From contig OY540822.1 in the NCBI GenBank assembly GCA_961205875.1, positions 15,812,501-15,876,500 on the forward strand: DNA of 64,000 nucleotides, read 5' to 3'. Every line of letters begins with the position of its first letter. Position 1 is the first letter of the stretch. Under the pieces are notes generated by a model. That model had not been told where the DNA came from, made no database searches, and was given only the letters and a program-made list of their open reading frames with translations. Both the position numbers and the translations under genes were made by a program. This DNA is from Sialis fuliginosa (lineage: Eukaryota; Arthropoda; Insecta; Megaloptera; Sialidae). Positions 38,088-51,400 of the stretch are shown piece by piece.

Positions 38088-38379
38088 ACATTCCCCGTTT
38101 TGAAGTGATTTTGTTTTAAAATCGAAGAAATACTAAAGACCGGATCAGTCAAAAAAACAAATTGTGGAAATAGACTTTCATTTGTAAAATAAACGGGAAA
38201 ATTAAATCATAACAACGGAAATAATAATTTTTAACGTGTGTGAAAGTCATAAAGGTTGACTTGTCAGTGGAATGAAAATTCATATTCATTGTTAAGTTTA
38301 TTTTTTTAATATTTTATAGGATAAATCGTGTCTCTAGACCAGTACTGATATTTATTCTGTGATATTAACTTCTCCAGTC

Positions 38380-40022
38380 ATGATGCTTTTGTTCTGTAAG
38401 TTTTTTTTATATTAGCCGGCGTTTATACGTCATTTTTATGGTTTTTTAATTATAGATGTTTTACTCCTGACTACGGGTTATTCACTGGCTCTGTATCCAT
38501 CCAGTTCTGAGGTTGTTGATTTAACACCAGCCAATTTTGATAGATTAGTAATACAAAGCGATAACGTGTGGATTGTTGAGTTCTATGCTCCGTGGTGCGG
38601 CCACTGTCAATCTCTAGTTCCAGACTATTCAAAAGCTGCAACTGCGCTCAAAGTAAGTTTTGTATGTACTCAATATGACTGAAACATTACCAATTGTTTG
38701 GTTGTTCTTTCAGGGTGTTGTCAAAGTAGGAGCAGTTAATGCAGACGAACACAAGACACTCGGTGGTAAGTACGGAGTGCAAGGTTTTCCAACTATCAAA
38801 ATATTTGGTGAAGATAAAAGCAAACCGGAAGATTACCATGATCAACGAACCGCTAAAAATATCGTTGATGCTGGATTATCAGCTGTTAAGAAAAAGGTCA
38901 AATCACAGTTGGATGGAAAATCATCAAAGTCAGGATCTGGTTCTAAAGTAAGTGATACAAATAAATGTTGTATTCATTATCAAACTTACTAATATTTACA
39001 GGGAGATTCCAAAGATGTCGTAGAACTTACGGATGGTAATTTTGATAGACTCGTTTTAAAATCAGAAGATATGTGGTTGATAGAATTCTATGCACCGTGG
39101 TGCGGCCACTGTAAAAACCTTGCTCCACAATGGGCAGAAGCTGCTACAGAGCTCAAAGGAAAGGTATGTTAGAGATTTTATTTGACAAAAATCAATCAAC
39201 TATAGATATTTTAAATCTGCAGGTAAAACTAGGTGCCCTGGACGCAACTGTACACAACATGAAAGCGGCCGAATATGACGTCAAAGGGTACCCGACAATT
39301 AAATTCTTTGCCCCCGGTAAAAAGGATTCAGATTCCGTGTCTGATTACACAGGAGGTCGGTCGAGCAACGACATCGTCAACTGGGCTTTAGAAAAATTGG
39401 CAGAGAATATTCCAGCTCCTGAAATAGTACAAATTACAAATGAAGAAAGCCTCAAGGAGGCTTGTGAAACTAAACCTTTATGCGTGATATCAGTGTTGCC
39501 GCATATTCTCGATTGCCAAGCTGACTGCAGAAACGGCTATTTGGAAATATTGAAGAGCATGGCTGACAAATACAAGAAGAAGATGTGGGGGTGAGTAAAA
39601 TATATAAAGATAATAATATAACAGTTTTAATATTTTAAATATGATTTAGATGGTTATGGGCAGAAGCCGGAGCTCAATCAGATATCGAAAACGTACTGGA
39701 AATTGGAGGTTTTGGATATCCAGCGATGGCAGTTGTCAATGTAAAGAAAATGAAATATTCTTTACTCCGAGGCTCTTATTCTCGAGATGGCATCAATGAA
39801 TTCTTAAGGTAACAGATAACTATATAAGTATTGATCTGTTTTCTAACTACAATTGTTTACAGGGATCTTTCATTTGGCCGGGGCAACACTGCACCAGTCA
39901 AAGGAGCTAAAATACCTGACGTAGTGGAAACAGAACCTTGGGACGGCAAAGATGGAGAATTGCCTCAAGAAGAAGACATAGACTTATCCGATGTTGATCT
40001 CGATGAAAAAGATGAATTATAA
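38380..40022 (+). CDS. PDIA6: Protein disulfide-isomerase A6 (P5 family)
   Basis: This ER-lumenal oxidoreductase forms and rearranges disulfides in secretory proteins and associates with BiP. Exons are 38380-38395, 38456-38652, 38714-38947, 39002-39163, 39223-39590, 39650-39808 and 39863-40022; phases agree and give 431 residues (human 440). Visible features are a signal peptide ([17 protein letters not shown]), thioredoxin domain a with APWCGHC (C53/C56), a lysine/serine-rich linker, thioredoxin domain a' with APWCGHC (C183/C186), a redox-inactive b domain, an acidic tail and the retrieval signal KDEL. The first exon carries only 16 coding bases. An AATAAA at 40069-40074 is a likely poly(A) signal. 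It is convergent with the lipophorin receptor gene. Confidence 0.97.
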
Positions 40023-42492
40023 AATTGATTCTTTTTCTGTATTGTGTAGCATCGAGACACGGACAGTGAATAAAACGGAACTGATAATGATATAAATAAT
40101 TTAGACATACATCGAAACCATTGGTATAATTTTGTTTTTTCAATTGTCAGATGCTACTTTTCTTTATATTTGTGTCGATTGTTTAATTTGGTAAAAATGA
40201 TACAGCCTTTTGTGCACAATTTGTCAACATTACATTTGTGTTTTAGTAATATTCTTGTTGCCTATAAACTTGTGTAATTAATTTTTGAAATACTTAATTA
40301 TCATATCACAAAGTTTTGTATAATGTAAATTTTTCATAATAAAATTTTTTAATAGTTCAACAATTGTTTTATTTTTTATTTGTAGAATAGGACAAAGGAA
40401 TAAAACGCATTCAATAAATACATAATTTAATGAATTTTCAAAAGCAAAAACTTGTGTATATTTATACATTTATCATACAAAAAATATTTAAATTACATTA
40501 CAAATAATAACTTATTTACTTTTTATTATTCGGTTTCGATTCCCTAATAACAAAACATAAAATTTAACACACGAGTGCCCGGGTCTCCTTGGTTGGTATC
40601 GTTCTGATCTCTGCATCTACCAGATCGCAGAGCGCGTGAACTGTTAAAATCCACACTACATACGGTCACGATAATTTCAAAACAAGCTCATTTTTAAATA
40701 TCTTTTAGTTTGATAACAATTTAAATGACTTTGTCTATTAATAAAAGTGAAAAATAAAAAAACCATCGAGACCGTATGTTATTCGAGGAAACGTTCCCTT
40801 CTAGCTACGTAAAAATAAATAAATTCTACATCTGTATGTACAAACAAACCCAAAATGTTGCAATCTGAGTAGACTAGAGATTTATCTATAAACAGACACA
40901 CATTCACATTGTAAAGATACTATTTCTTCTAAACGTAATCCTTGAGGACATTCTGCTCAGAGAGCATTATATCAATCAGGATATTAACGAGGCCGGCTTT
41001 GTTTATTTTCAAAGTGTACAGTTGCGTTACCGCACAGTCGCCAAACATAATATGCATACATACATTAACAAATAAGGGTGGCAGATTTTAACGGCCCAGC
41101 CCTCTTGCCGTTCTTCTGGGAAGATAATAAAAATATACACGTAACAAAAATGACACTATCGCTACATGTTGCAAAAAAATATTTCTTTTGTAATAATAGT
41201 AATACTCTGCATATGTATGTATATAGTTGATGGAATATATGTAATTCACGAGTGTCTGCTGAGCCGCCTTGTCTTTCTCTAAAGGAATGGGTTCAGCATC
41301 ACACAAAACCGTTACACGGACTCGTCAATGGCTCGTTTGCCTGTAAATAAAAACAAACGCAACTTGTTAATTAACTTACATCTAATTGTAATTGTACTAA
41401 TATATACTATATTTTATACAATACGCTCCCTGTATAAGACAAATATTTCAAACCATCTAAATAAAAGTATTCGCTTTTTTTTAAGTTTAACTTACCAGTT
41501 CTTTCACCGGATTCGCATGAAAAAGTCATTATAAATGTAAACAAGACGTTATTGCAATATTTTAAAAATAACTACAATTACAAATGTCTGTTTTATAAAA
41601 ATTACAATCAAATTTTATTTATTCAAAAATAAAAATACTTCACTTTTATCAGGTATATTATTATTAAATTTGTAAAGTGCATATACATAAATATATATAG
41701 TTGTGCCATAGAATAACAAATTGTATATATGTATATTATATCAATTTAGTGAGCAATCTTCTTACCTACTTTTTATTTTATAAAAATTAAACGTTAAAAA
41801 GAAAGTTTGCTTTGCATAAAGGTATAATATAATATATATATAAATAGGTACATTTTCAGTGACATATTCTTGTCACACAAAACACAAACTAACATTAGGT
41901 TACTTTAAATATTTAATTGTATAATTGTATATAAAAAATGTAATCAATGTAACAATCACAAAAAGCACATTTACAACCTATTATTTATAAATAATTGTTA
42001 CTATTATAGAATAGAGAGTAAAGTGTAAAAAAGTCTCGTAATGGTTAATATTTTAAATATACATACATAACGGGACAGAATTTACTGAATACTTGACATC
42101 ACAATAACTAATACTGATACTGTTACAAGAAACCACTTATATATGGACCAATTGACAATAACACTCTACTATATACTATTATACATACATAGAATAGAAT
42201 AGAATAGAAATACGTGAAAAGCGTAAACAAATGGGAATGCGTGTTACTATAAACTGTTCCACATATAATTATTTTATTAAATTCTACTTGGAAGATTTGC
42301 AATAAATATTAACTATAATAAATAATTATTCTTTTTACTTTAAATATAAAACAATCAAAAACAATAAAGCATGTCAAATGTAACCTCGGGACAGCTTTTA
42401 AGCAAATCTCATTTTATTTAGAGTAACTAACGTAACGACATGTACAAGAAGCGTTTCTCTCTTTGACACAATGTTTACTCCATCAGATAGAA
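40023..42492. other. Convergent intergenic region between PDIA6 and lipophorin receptor
   Basis: This holds the 3' UTRs of both genes. A minus-strand AATAAA (TTTATT at 42413-42418) lies 75 bp past the receptor stop. Three patches with unusually GC-rich codons occur on the minus strand near 40577-40640, 40929-41048 and 41240-41341 and are discussed separately. Otherwise AT-rich. Confidence 0.4.
40929..41048 (-). CDS. Possible unrecognised small coding exon
   Basis: A 39-codon minus-strand frame begins MFGDCAVTQLYTLKI, ends in EQNVLKDYV and stops at 40929. Codons are GC-richer than the neighbourhood. A nearby minus-strand ATG exon (MTFSCESGERT, then a GTAAGT donor, around 41491-41527), a block with LCDAEPIPLEKDKAAQQ (about 41240-41305) and one with LCDLVDAEIRTIPTKE (about 40577-40640) could belong to the same locus. 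I could not join them into a single convincing frame. The plus strand at 40929-41048 is also open. I recognise no family; it may be part of a long 3' UTR. Confidence 0.22.
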   Translation of the reverse strand: MFGDCAVTQLYTLKINKAGLVNILIDIMLSEQNVLKDYV

Positions 42493-45400
42493 TTATCTAA
42501 TTACAACTTGGAAATCTTTAGTCAGTGCTCTTACCTCTTCACCTACTGTGCTCGGACATAACCTCGAAGGCTGATAAGCATTCTTCTGTAACGTCAGCTC
42601 TTCGTCTGTCGTTGTTTTTCTGTACACTGGATTATCAAAGTTCATCGAATTAGCATTACGATGTAAATATTGTTGATACAAGAAGAACAGAGCCTGTAAC
42701 AAAACAAAACAACACAACTGTAATATTAACCAAAACAAATGTAATGTAACACTTACTATTCCGAAAATAATCACAACGATGAGAACTGAAACAATCACTA
42801 TACCGGCCACAACGCCGGTATTTGTTTCTTCTGGAACTATATCTACAGTCACCTCTGAAACAAAAATACTGCTTCAAACATACGCTCTCAATGGACATCA
42901 CAAAAACATTCACTTATACTAAAATACTTAAAACAAGAAACATATATCAACAAATTATTCCATAAATAAAAACCAGCAAATAATAAAATGTTTAAGTTTT
43001 AGTTAATAGTGAAAAGTTTAAATCATTGTTATTATTCACATTTAATCCAGACTGTTATGTTATTTTCAATATGCAGGTTGCACAAAAAATAAAAATAGAT
43101 AAAACTCTGATGCATCACATAACTGCAAGTCAGAGCTATTACAAGTACTCAAAGTATTGTCAGTGCAATATATTATTAGTATTAACAATTAAAATGTTAC
43201 TTTTTGGACAACCGGCAACAAAATAAAGCAAAAGCAATATATTTTCAAAAATGTATTTTGCCAGCACCTCCCATATCATTTTATATCGTACTCACTGGTT
43301 GAATTTTCAGTTACAGTATTTGGACTCCATGAACTTGTTATATTTTCTTCTGTCGGTCGCGTTGTTAACTCTACTGTATAAAAATCAACAATAATAAGCA
43401 AAATAAATTAAATTATGCATTAAACTATAACAAATCAAAAAAGCATTTCAAATTAATACCAAAAAAGCTTCCCACTATTCAATATATATATATTTCCATT
43501 TACATATCATGCTTTCATTATATAAAGTTTATTTATTTATTTATAAATAATACACTTGGATTCTTTTATCTGGGGTTAGCTTTTTTTACTACAAGAAGAA
43601 GTAGAACTTTACAAAATTTAAATAAATAATTATAATACATGCAGAACGGACAATAAACATCTATAAGACGAAACAAACTGTAAAAATATTCACAAAGTAC
43701 AATTATATTTAAATTCTCGTACTTTCTTTCTGTTAATTTATACAAAATATAAATGTATATACCGTATTGGACGCATTTCAGACCGCCTGGTGTTAGTTGT
43801 AAGCCTTCTGGACAAGCACACGAGATACTGGGAGATTGTTCATTTATTCTTGGAGCAGGTAAACATAAATGTGAACAATGACCGTTGACAGCTTGGCAGT
43901 GGTTTTCTCCATCAGGTTGGCGGTACTGATGGTAGACATGAATTGCCATTGGATTTTGTAACTGTTGCAACAATAATAATAATAATAATCATTATGTATT
44001 TGTTTCTGATTGATTTAATTATTTACCATGTGTATTGAAGTAACTGCATGAAGGTCTTGACCTGTGAATTTATTCGCTTTATAGATAACTGCGTCAGCCC
44101 AGTCTGTCCAATAGATCCAATCTTCAAATGTTGTGATTGAAAACGGATGTTTCAGAGCATCCAGCGAATAGAGAATCAATCTCCTTTCGCTACCATCATA
44201 ATTACACGAAGAAATAACACTCAGTTTTGCATCTACCCAATAGACTTTCTTCTGTACCATATCAAGCGTCAGACCGTTAGGTAACTTCACTTCATATGAC
44301 ACTATTGTCTGTCGATGAGAGCCATCCATACCTGCACGCTCTATTTTGGCATCTTCTCCCCAATCAGTCCAATACATCCATCCATCTAATGGATTTACAG
44401 CGATAGCTCTTGGTTCTTGAAGATTATCTTGTATCAGTACTTTTCTCATGGTTCCTTGGAAGTTAGCTAGTTCTATAGTGTTCTTTTTTGTGTCTGTCCA
44501 GTATATATGATTGTAAATCCAATCTACGGCAAGACCGTCTGAAGTTGTTAGCCCATCTTCAATAACCACTGTCCTTTCATTTCCTTCTTCAATAGGGGCT
44601 CTGAAAATTCAAACAGATTGTTTTAAACTGTTAGTAATAAGATACAGATAACAATCATTTAACTGACTTGTATATTTTCCTATCAATGACATCGCTCCAG
44701 AAGATATTACCAGTTCTGAAAACAAAATCTAAAGCTGTGGCTCCTTGTGTATCTGACACAATGCTTGTCATTTCATGCCGATCCAGCGATATTTTTCTGA
44801 TATCGTATTTACGGGCAAACAAAAGTGAAGCGTGTCCATCGATAGCTTTACACCTCGTTCTGTTCTGTGGGTCTCTCATGTAACCTTCTTCGCATTCACA
44901 TTTGAATGTACCAAGTTCATTTATGCACCGTTGGGAACAAGATCCAGGAATATTGCATTCATTAATATCTAGTAACAAATTGTATTTAAATTAGAATAAA
45001 GTAAGCAAAAGCAGCTATCTAAGTCTCTACCTTCACATTTATGTTGATTGACCAGTTTGAAACCAGAATTACAAATGCAGTAATAGCCTCCGCGAGTATT
45101 GATGCAATGGTGCGAACAGTTACCATTGTTGACGGCGCATTCATCGACACCGCAAATCTTCTTGCTTTCATCTTCTAGGCCGGGACAATCTCGTTTACCG
45201 TCGCAAACCGAATCCATTGGAATACACATGTTTTCACCGCATTTGAATTCTATTATTGGATCACACTTGGTAACCGTGTTGGCTAGTTAAAAATTACATA
45301 CGTCAGATATAAGTCAAACATAACTAACAAAAACATAAATACATACTGCAATTGAGTTCATCGCTACCGTCCGTACAGTCGCGGTGTCCATTACAAACCG

Positions 45401-48400
45401 CATTGCCAGAAATACAAGTGTGTCCTGACTTGCATTTGAACTGATCTGCACGACAGATTGTTTCATTTCCACAACGAGACGGTGCTTCATCTGCACCATT
45501 GGGACAGTCTTGTTTTCCGTCGCAAATCCAAGACGTGTGGATGCATGTCAAGTGATCTTCACATTCAAATTCATGCGGGGAACATATCGAAGGGAATGGA
45601 GGGCTTCCTGGACAATCCTGACAAACAAATACATTATAAACACATTTTCTATTTTTATAATGTTTACTTTATACTAACTTGTTCATCTGAGCCATCAGGA
45701 CAATCAGGAAAACCATCGCATCTCTGTTTAGAAGTCAGACAGTGGTTTTTGTCTAAAGCACACGAGAAGTTTGGAGCATTACACGATGACGGAGGACAGT
45801 TTAGTTCATCACTACCGTCCTCACAATCCTTTTCACCATTGCATTGCCATTTCTTCATGATACATTTTCCGTTACCACAAGCAATTTCATCGGAACGACA
45901 AGTCTGATCTAAAATTTACAGAAAAGTTAATGTTTTTTCTTCCAGATATTTATATTTATTAAATAAGTAGAAAAAAAATCATGCATTACAAAAATATCAT
46001 TCTATTTTTTTATAATTTGAATACTGATTTATTTTTATAATGCATGATTTATTTTGAAAAATAGAACACAAAGAATAGAATTATATACAATTATTAAATA
46101 AATGAAGAATAAATCAGCAGCTTAGTGACAGAAGATTACCACAACCTATACAAGGAAAGAAAAATATAAATGCAAACAAATAAATTAGTATAGCGTACAA
46201 AAGAAATAACAAGTTACAAATACATGCATAATTTAAAGAGAGCTAAATATAAGCCACATAAACTAATAGATAGTTTACCCAAAACACAAAGCAAAATAAC
46301 AAAACATATCGCAAACGTGCAAGACCCTTACTGCATGCCCATTCGTCGCTTCCGTCCAAGCAATCCTGCTTATTGTCGCACATCCATGTCAACGGTATGC
46401 ACCAGGCTTTATTATCACGGCAGGTGAACTCCTCGACTCCGCATTTGTGTTCTGTAATGCACACAAAACAAACATCAACAGACAATTGTCGTTGGACTAA
46501 CACTCACCGCATTTCTGTTCGTCTGAACTGTCGTAGCAATCGCTTTGGTCATCGCAGACCCAAGCCAGCGGAATGCAAAGACCCGGATTACACTTGAACT
46601 CATTTACGCTACAGCTACGGTATTCTACAACAAGTTGCACGTACTGTTACAATCTACGTTTCTTCATTATTATAATCATAACAAAGGACACTGCCACTCA
46701 CAAAACCAATACATTTTTCAAACTGTCTAATTTAAGAGATAAAAAATAAAAATTTGGGTGCAGAAATTACGCACAAAATTTCAACAAAAATCCATTGCTT
46801 TTGTGTTGTGTGGGCTCCTTTATTTTTAAAACCTAAAATGAACACTACTTGAAGGTAGTTTTTTAAACAATACATTTTTGTTTTATATTTAAACACTTTA
46901 AATGATAAATAAATTATGTATCAAACTCAATTAATTGAAAAGTAAATACAGTAGGGTCTCTTTTAACGCGGTATAAAAAAACGTTTAAAAAAGACATTGC
47001 TTACATTGTAAAATTAGGGATAAGTTCCATAATTTTCTAAAATTGCGTTAAACTAAATCAATCAATTAAAATAGACCGAAAATCTGGGAAAAGTTTCTGA
47101 AAATACACGAAAATAAGAATAACTTCAAATCCGCGTAAAAAGAGACCCTATTGTATTTACAAAAAAAAATTTTTTTAAATTAAAAGTTGGGAGATATTTT
47201 GATATCAAAATTGGTCATAAAAAATAATAGAAATTAATAAAAGAGATTTAACAATCTATACTTTAGCTCAGTGCTTCTAAAAATTATTATGTAAAATAAA
47301 TTTTTATCGCAGGCAGTCTTTTTAAAATGAAGTCGATCTTTGTTCCTAGTAATACTGTTTGAGAATCACTGCTTTAGCTTAATATTGTACGTATGTAACT
47401 ATTTACAAAACTAGTACGTCATTTATAATATGTCAGAGTAACTGACGTCACAATGTCGAATAATTAATCGTTGGACAGCAAAGATCAAGACACTTACGGC
47501 AATTTTTTTCATCTTCATCAGATCCATCGCTACAATCTTGTTCATTATCGCATTGCCATCGTTGTGGTATACACTGCCCACTTCCACACTTGAATTGTGT
47601 TTCAGAGCAAGAAGAATGCACTGAAAATAAATCACAAAAATAAAATTTAAATCAACCCCTCTCCAGATCTTCTACCCCTACATAGTATTACATTTTTTAC
47701 CAGTTCAATAATTGCAGCCAATTAAGTAAAGTGCATAAAATTACGTATATAATGTACTCTAATGCCCGAAGACAGTCGAGACCGCCTTCGGCTATTATTA
47801 AGAAATTAAAATTAATAATTTAACAAATGAAAACAACAAAATGAACTCCATGAGAAATGTTGAAAATTTAGTCCTATTGTTGTACAAAAATATGTAAAAG
47901 TATTATTGTTGTCTAAAGGTAGATTGTTTTTATTATATACTGAAGAAGTCTGAAATATGACGAAACGTTTATATTAATAAATAATGTTATAACACATATA
48001 ACAATTTTATTGACCTAAAACCTCGAAGCAAAACAAAATAAAATCAAAAATGGTTATTTTCTTAAATTCTACATTAACAAATAAGTTGAATAGTTAATAT
48101 CTCAGCATGGCGCGATCCTACAGATTCCTTTTTTTTAAATATAGCTTACATCATTATCTTTAAGACTATCGAATGCCCGAAGACCGTCGAGACCCCCTTC
48201 CCCTATTATTACGAAATTAAAATTGATAATTTAACATATAAGTTGAAGGATAGATATCTGAGATAGAAAATTGGAAAAATCTCTAACTTTCCAGAATTTG
48301 GCTTCCCTGATTTTTCCACAAGCTTTTTTATTTTATAAAAATAAAATCAGTTAATTATCAGTTAATAATTATTAGTTTAATTAATTTAATTATATTAATT

Positions 48401-51400
48401 TGTAGCATATAAAAATAAACTAGTATAATAGAAGACAACATTATCAACAAGGGGTGTAATTTTGACCTTATAATATTATAAGATATGTGAAGAATATGTT
48501 CCTATGGAAACATATTTATTAAAAACAAATTACTATTAAATACATATCAATAGAAAAAAAATTCATTAATAAATTCGATAATATTGTTTACTATAAATTC
48601 TTTTGCATATAAATGATAACACTTGTTCAGTCCACAGTGCAAAAAGATTCAAAAACAATATTTATTTGTATTTTTTATATGACCTAAAGGAACTCGTCAT
48701 CTAAGGTCGGTCGATGCGTCTTTTAAGAAAATCGTCAACATATTTTTTTAATAAAAAATTTAAAACTCATTTTGCGTCATTAGATTTTAAAATAGGACGT
48801 TCGGAAATTTACTTTTTTTTTATTTCTACATAATAAATTAATCAATTATTATTAACTATTTATCGATCTTATTCACCTACTTTCTCTATTAATATTATAC
48901 ATGTATGTGTCTATAATAATAATATAATGTATAACATTACAATAAAACATCGGTTATTTGAATTTCAATTATATTTAAAGTAGTTGAATCCAGTTAATAC
49001 AAAACCGAATAGATATTGAAAATATCAAATATGCGACCTTCACATACAATAAAATCAATTAAAGATGATACTCTCAAAGAATTGGACAAGTCTTTCGGGT
49101 CAATTACCATCATCAGACAAGGTGTATCAAATAATTATTCAAATTGTTTATTTAACATAACTGCATATGAGAATATTCAGCGTTTCTAAAACTGTTCAGT
49201 AAAAATACTAGCTTATAAACGTAGAAAACGAAATGCTTTGTATATTCAATTGTTACGGTTACGGTCCTGGATTCTGCAATTCAAAAGCCATTGCCTTTAT
49301 CATTAAAACAAGTTTATTTTATATGTAGGTACAACTTTAATTATATATTGTAACTAAACCTTTTTATCATTTATTTTTACCTACATATGTCGTAGTAAAA
49401 AATGTAAATATTATGTGTTATATCTGAATCATTTTATACATAAAATAATTTCAATTGTTTAATATCGTTTTATTTTGAGAATACAATTTGTTTAAAAACG
49501 ACATTTTTTCTTGATATTTCATAGGTATTAAAATAATATTGATTTAAACTGTTAATAAATAAACATGAATTATAAAATACAACGTAACTTCTTTAAATAA
49601 TTAAATAAATACGCCACAAATATCATAATAGATAACGCAGGTCAAAAATCATTCAACAAATCGATAAACTAGATCATTTTGATTTTTACGCAGTTAAAAC
49701 ATTATTTTCAAGATTTCCCCGTTTTTCCCAGAAGGAGTTAAATTGACACGTATGACCTAGACGTTCAGACTTACCCGAAGAAGTCGACCAATGGGCCACG
49801 GCATCGGGGTCATGTGAAGCTGCAGAAGAAGTTGTAACCAACGTATTTATACATATTGCATGTACAACAATAAAAACGTAAATATTAAGTCGTATTAACA
49901 TTTTCACAAGTTAATCTCTTCCTATAGCCGATATCCTACAGATTAAACTGAATGCTTTCTTAGCCAGCGATTCGATATATAGCAACCCTATCAGACTAGA
50001 CTGCGAACAAATATTTTCAACTCCATAGGCGTCGTTATATTATGTATAGGGGGAGAGAGAGATTGTTTACAATTAAATGATTCAAGTTGAATAACACTAA
50101 ATCTATTGAGTTCCAACTATGTACAGTCGCCTGCAGAACTCGTCTGGTACCCTAAAGGCTAGAATCGCTTACAACAGATTCCAAATTTAAAGACAAACAT
50201 CATTTTTCTATCAAGTTTAATATATTTAAATACTAAAATTCTGAATATCAAATATTTATGGCCACAAAATTTACTTGTACAATTTTCAATAGAATGAAGA
50301 GTAGTTCTTTATCTAGCAAATGAATTTCAAAATATCTGCCTTTGTTTGATACATGGAGAAATGATTTAAATATTATAAAAATCAAATGGGAAGAGCCTAC
50401 TAAGTTTGTGATAAACGAAAATGAATACAAACTGCAAGACCATTAATGCAGGCGACTGTAAATAAACAAATACGTATTTAAATTGTTTATTTTACAGGAT
50501 TTTCAATAAAATTATTATTAATATTAAACATCAAATACCCTTTAATAAATATTAATAGTTCGCGTCTATGTCGATATAAACAAATAAAACAAAAATCGAA
50601 ATATCTTTGAACTATAGCACTAAGATGTGTTTAATAAAAAAAATAAATAAACAAATTATAATCATGGACATTTTTTTTCAAACTGAATCTAAAAAAATAA
50701 AAATAAACAAACTGATAGATTTAATATCATTAATACGAATCGAATTTCAATTAAAATCAATAATTGTAATTGTAATAATAAAACTTTTCCTGTATTTCTA
50801 ATAATATTAACTAATTATAATATATAAAAATACAGGCATGTGGGTATAGTATAGGTATTCTATAACTGTATATAATGCGCATTTTAATACATTATAAAAT
50901 TATCAATGTTCTATATAATATGACCCTAGGTTAATATTCTCCAAAAATATGATAAGAATGCATATTTTATCTTAACTTTTATAAAGAGAGAAAATTGATA
51001 TTAATAATATTAAATGCGAGTAAAACTTGCGCCCTGAGGGTTCCTTACCGTTATATAAAACTTAATTATTGACAATAGTTAGTTACGTAAATTTTGTATC
51101 AAAGAAACCACAAAATTTACAAATTGATTTTTTCCATTATTTGTGCCAAATTTCTATAGGTTTTGATACCTCTAAGAAAAAGGATCTTAACGGACAGACA
51201 GACAGATCGAAGTACGATGATCTTTATTTGAGAAATTGGCTTATAAAAAAAGGAAAATAAATATAACCCTTTTTTTAATTTATATGAAATCTAGAACGCG
51301 TATTTTTCAGGTGTACTCTCATTAAATAAAACAAGTAACGCCAATGAACAAAATCTCACCAAGTTCTATCACTCATTGCATCAGCTAAGTCGGATCTGTC

